From contig CALUXR010000007.1 in NCBI GenBank assembly GCA_944324795.1, positions 1 through 64,000 of the forward strand: a stretch of 64,000 bases of DNA, in the 5' to 3' direction. The number at the start of each line of letters is the position of its first letter. Position 1 is the first letter of the stretch. The position numbers were made by a program, and so were the translations under genes. The notes beneath the pieces were generated by a model. That model was not told the origin of the DNA, searched no databases, and worked only from the letters and a program-made list of their open reading frames with translations. Shown piece after piece: positions 62,560-64,000 of this stretch. The DNA comes from an uncultured Acholeplasmatales bacterium. Its GTDB lineage: Bacteria > Bacillota_I > Bacilli_A > Acholeplasmatales > Anaeroplasmataceae.

Positions 62560-63521
62560 ATGGTATAACGATTGGCCAATATATACCTGGTAATAGTTGG
62601 CTACACAAACTAGATCCAAGAATTAAAATTATTCTTACTATCATTTTAATGGTTGTTATATTTGTTATCCCTAATATTTATATAATGATTGGATTAGTTG
62701 TTTTGTATTTAATATTATATTTGACTACTAAACTACCTTTTATGCGATTCATTAAAGGATTAAAGCCTATTTTATTCTTGTTAACTTTCACATTTATTTT
62801 ACAGATAATTTATACACGTAGTGGTAATTTATTATATACATTTAATTTTTATTTTGGTTTATATCATCTTTTAATATTGATAGGAATTGTTATAATTTAT
62901 TTATTTACAGCTAAATTGATACCATTTAAATTTCTTTATTTCTTATTAATGATTATTTTAATTTTTGGTATTCAGTTAATTAAAATAGATCATATGCTAT
63001 TTGGCAGTTATAAATTAGATGTATTTAGTGGCGGATTAATTCAAGGTGGATTTATCTTCATTAGGATGGTCTTAATGATTGGTATAACTTCATTATTAAC
63101 ATTTTCAACTATGTCAATTGATATCAATAATGGATTGGAATCTTTATTGTCTCCGCTTGCTAAAATAAAAATACCAGTTGGTACATTAGCAATGATTTTC
63201 TCTTTAACATTAAGATTTATTCCACTTTTATTTGATGAAACTAATAAAATAATGCGAGCTCAGGCTTCAAGAGGGGTAGATTTTAGTGAGGGTAGTTTGA
63301 AAAATAAAGTAACACAAATTATATCATTATTAATACCAATGTTTATTTTAGCTTTCAATAAAGCAGAAGATTTAGCTAATGCGATGGAAACAAGAGGTTA
63401 TATAGTTGGAGAAAAAAGAACAAGGTATGATGAACTAAAACTACATATACCTGACTTTATAGCTCTTAGTGTAACAATTATATTATTTGTAGGAGCGATT
63501 ATTTCTAATGTGTATTTATAG
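62556..63521 (+). CDS. ecfT: ECF transporter membrane component EcfT
   Basis: The 321-residue membrane protein has the EcfT start (YIPGNSWLHKLDPRIKI), several hydrophobic helices and the two Ala-Arg-Gly-type coupling motifs: RAQASRGVDF (about 232-241) and AMETRGY (about 275-281). These motifs sit in the cytoplasmic helices that contact EcfA1 and EcfA2. It is somewhat longer than the usual 265 residues, the extra length being a hydrophobic segment near 105-140. The start overlaps the ecfA2 stop, and the end overlaps truA by 14 bases. Confidence 0.95.
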   Translation: MNGITIGQYIPGNSWLHKLDPRIKIILTIILMVVIFVIPNIYIMIGLVVLYLILYLTTKLPFMRFIKGLKPILFLLTFTFILQIIYTRSGNLLYTFNFYFGLYHLLILIGIVIIYLFTAKLIPFKFLYFLLMIILIFGIQLIKIDHMLFGSYKLDVFSGGLIQGGFIFIRMVLMIGITSLLTFSTMSIDINNGLESLLSPLAKIKIPVGTLAMIFSLTLRFIPLLFDETNKIMRAQASRGVDFSEGSLKNKVTQIISLLIPMFILAFNKAEDLANAMETRGYIVGEKRTRYDELKLHIPDFIALSVTIILFVGAIISNVYL

Positions 63522-64000
63522 ATATAAAGCGACTATTAGTTATGATGGCTATAATTATTATGGTTTTGAACAACAACAAGATTTGCCTACAATAGAAAGA
63601 AGCCTAATTTTAGCTTTTAAAGAATGGTTAAAAGAAGATGTTAAAATTATAGCTTCAGGAAGAACAGATAAAATGGTTCATGCGATAGGACAAGTTATTC
63701 ATTTTGATTTAGAACAAGACTTAAAAGAAGAAATTGTTGTAAAGGCTTTAAATAGTTTTTTGTCACCAGATATTAGAATTTTAAAGGTTGAAAAAGTTGA
63801 TTTAAATTTTCATGCTAGATTTAACGCTAAAGGTAAAAAATATATTTATGTGATTAGAAAAAATGAATATGATGTTTTTAAAAGTAGATATACAGCTTTT
63901 TATTTTAATTTAGATTTGAAGGAAATGTTAGAAGGAACTAAATATTTACTTGGAAAACATAATTTTCGTTCATTTTGTTCAATCCATACTAATCAAAATA
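63508..64000 (+). CDS. truA: tRNA pseudouridine synthase TruA (partial)
   Basis: The frame from ATG 63508 reads through the end of the window, giving 164 codons of an enzyme that is normally about 245 residues. It starts MCIYRYKATISYDGYNYYGF and has SGRTDKMVHAIGQ with the catalytic Asp54 (canonical GRTDAGVHA), then FHARFNAKGKKYIYVI. TruA makes pseudouridine at positions 38-40 of the tRNA anticodon arm. It overlaps ecfT by 14 bases; AGGAG at 63491-63495 is rather far from the ATG, so coupling with ecfT is likely. The 3' end lies outside. Confidence 0.95.
   Translation, partial: MCIYRYKATISYDGYNYYGFEQQQDLPTIERSLILAFKEWLKEDVKIIASGRTDKMVHAIGQVIHFDLEQDLKEEIVVKALNSFLSPDIRILKVEKVDLNFHARFNAKGKKYIYVIRKNEYDVFKSRYTAFYFNLDLKEMLEGTKYLLGKHNFRSFCSIHTNQN

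Noticed and set aside
1-64000. Mycoplasma-type code with TGA as Trp
   Set aside because: TGA ends several genes at the expected length (13680, 44574, 55878) and conserved Trp positions use TGG.

Overview
The window is a gene-dense, very AT-rich bacterial chromosome segment of the low-GC Firmicutes type. It has strong AGGAGG-type ribosome binding sites, mostly co-directional genes, intrinsic terminators, CcpA-type cre sites and HPr with a regulatory serine. Gene order is typical of Bacilli: tsaE-tsaB-rimI-tsaD and ecfA1-ecfA2-ecfT-truA. The many lipoproteins, InlB-type repeats, BspA-type leucine-rich repeats and MoxR/VWA genes suggest an uncultured host-associated lineage near Erysipelotrichales/RF39 or the wall-less relatives. 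That placement is inference. TGA is used as a stop (for example at the ends of the DUF58, PucR-like and transketolase genes) and Trp is TGG, so the Mycoplasma code is not in use. I see no tRNA, rRNA, CRISPR array, insertion sequence or prophage.

Region 1 (about 1-19.7 kb) is the most unusual part. A lipoprotein with a TlpA-type thioredoxin domain (174-3446) is followed by one long co-directional unit (3510-19673) ending at a strong terminator. In order the unit encodes: a membrane protein ending in a CXXC tail of the CD1871A type; a membrane polyferredoxin fused to a thioredoxin domain; two paralogous Ig-like lipoproteins; a membrane protein; MoxR AAA+ ATPase; a DUF58 protein; two membrane-anchored VWA proteins; and a lipoprotein sharing a C-terminal domain with the first gene. 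It looks like a cell-surface redox module physically linked to a MoxR/VWA assembly or chaperone module, and is my best candidate for an undescribed system.

Region 2 (about 19.9-41.1 kb) is cell-surface and peptide nutrition. Three repeat-containing lipoproteins precede a complete oligopeptide ABC transporter (binding protein, two permeases, two ATPases). A small conserved-looking membrane protein follows, then a 2507-residue subtilisin-like protease with about 30 leucine-rich repeats and a small anchored protein. The protease plausibly generates peptides that the transporter imports.

Region 3 (41.1-48.1 kb) has a minus-strand pair (degenerate esterase and an EF-G-like GTPase) with a perfect cre site in its leader, then a PucR-type regulator, a sugar-ABC ATPase, pgk, an HPr-like protein lacking the usual active-site Arg, and tpiA. 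Three cre-like sites within 1.9 kb suggest local carbon control.

Region 4 (48.2-64 kb) is mostly housekeeping: a DUF3137-like protein, the t6A cluster, a minus-strand two-component system, transketolase, an AbiEi-like regulator, seryl-tRNA synthetase, exonuclease III, a DegV lipid-binding protein, an rRNA methyltransferase, the ECF transporter energising module, and a truA gene that runs off the end of the window. No gene-free gap exceeds 300 bases; the largest is 19674-19944.
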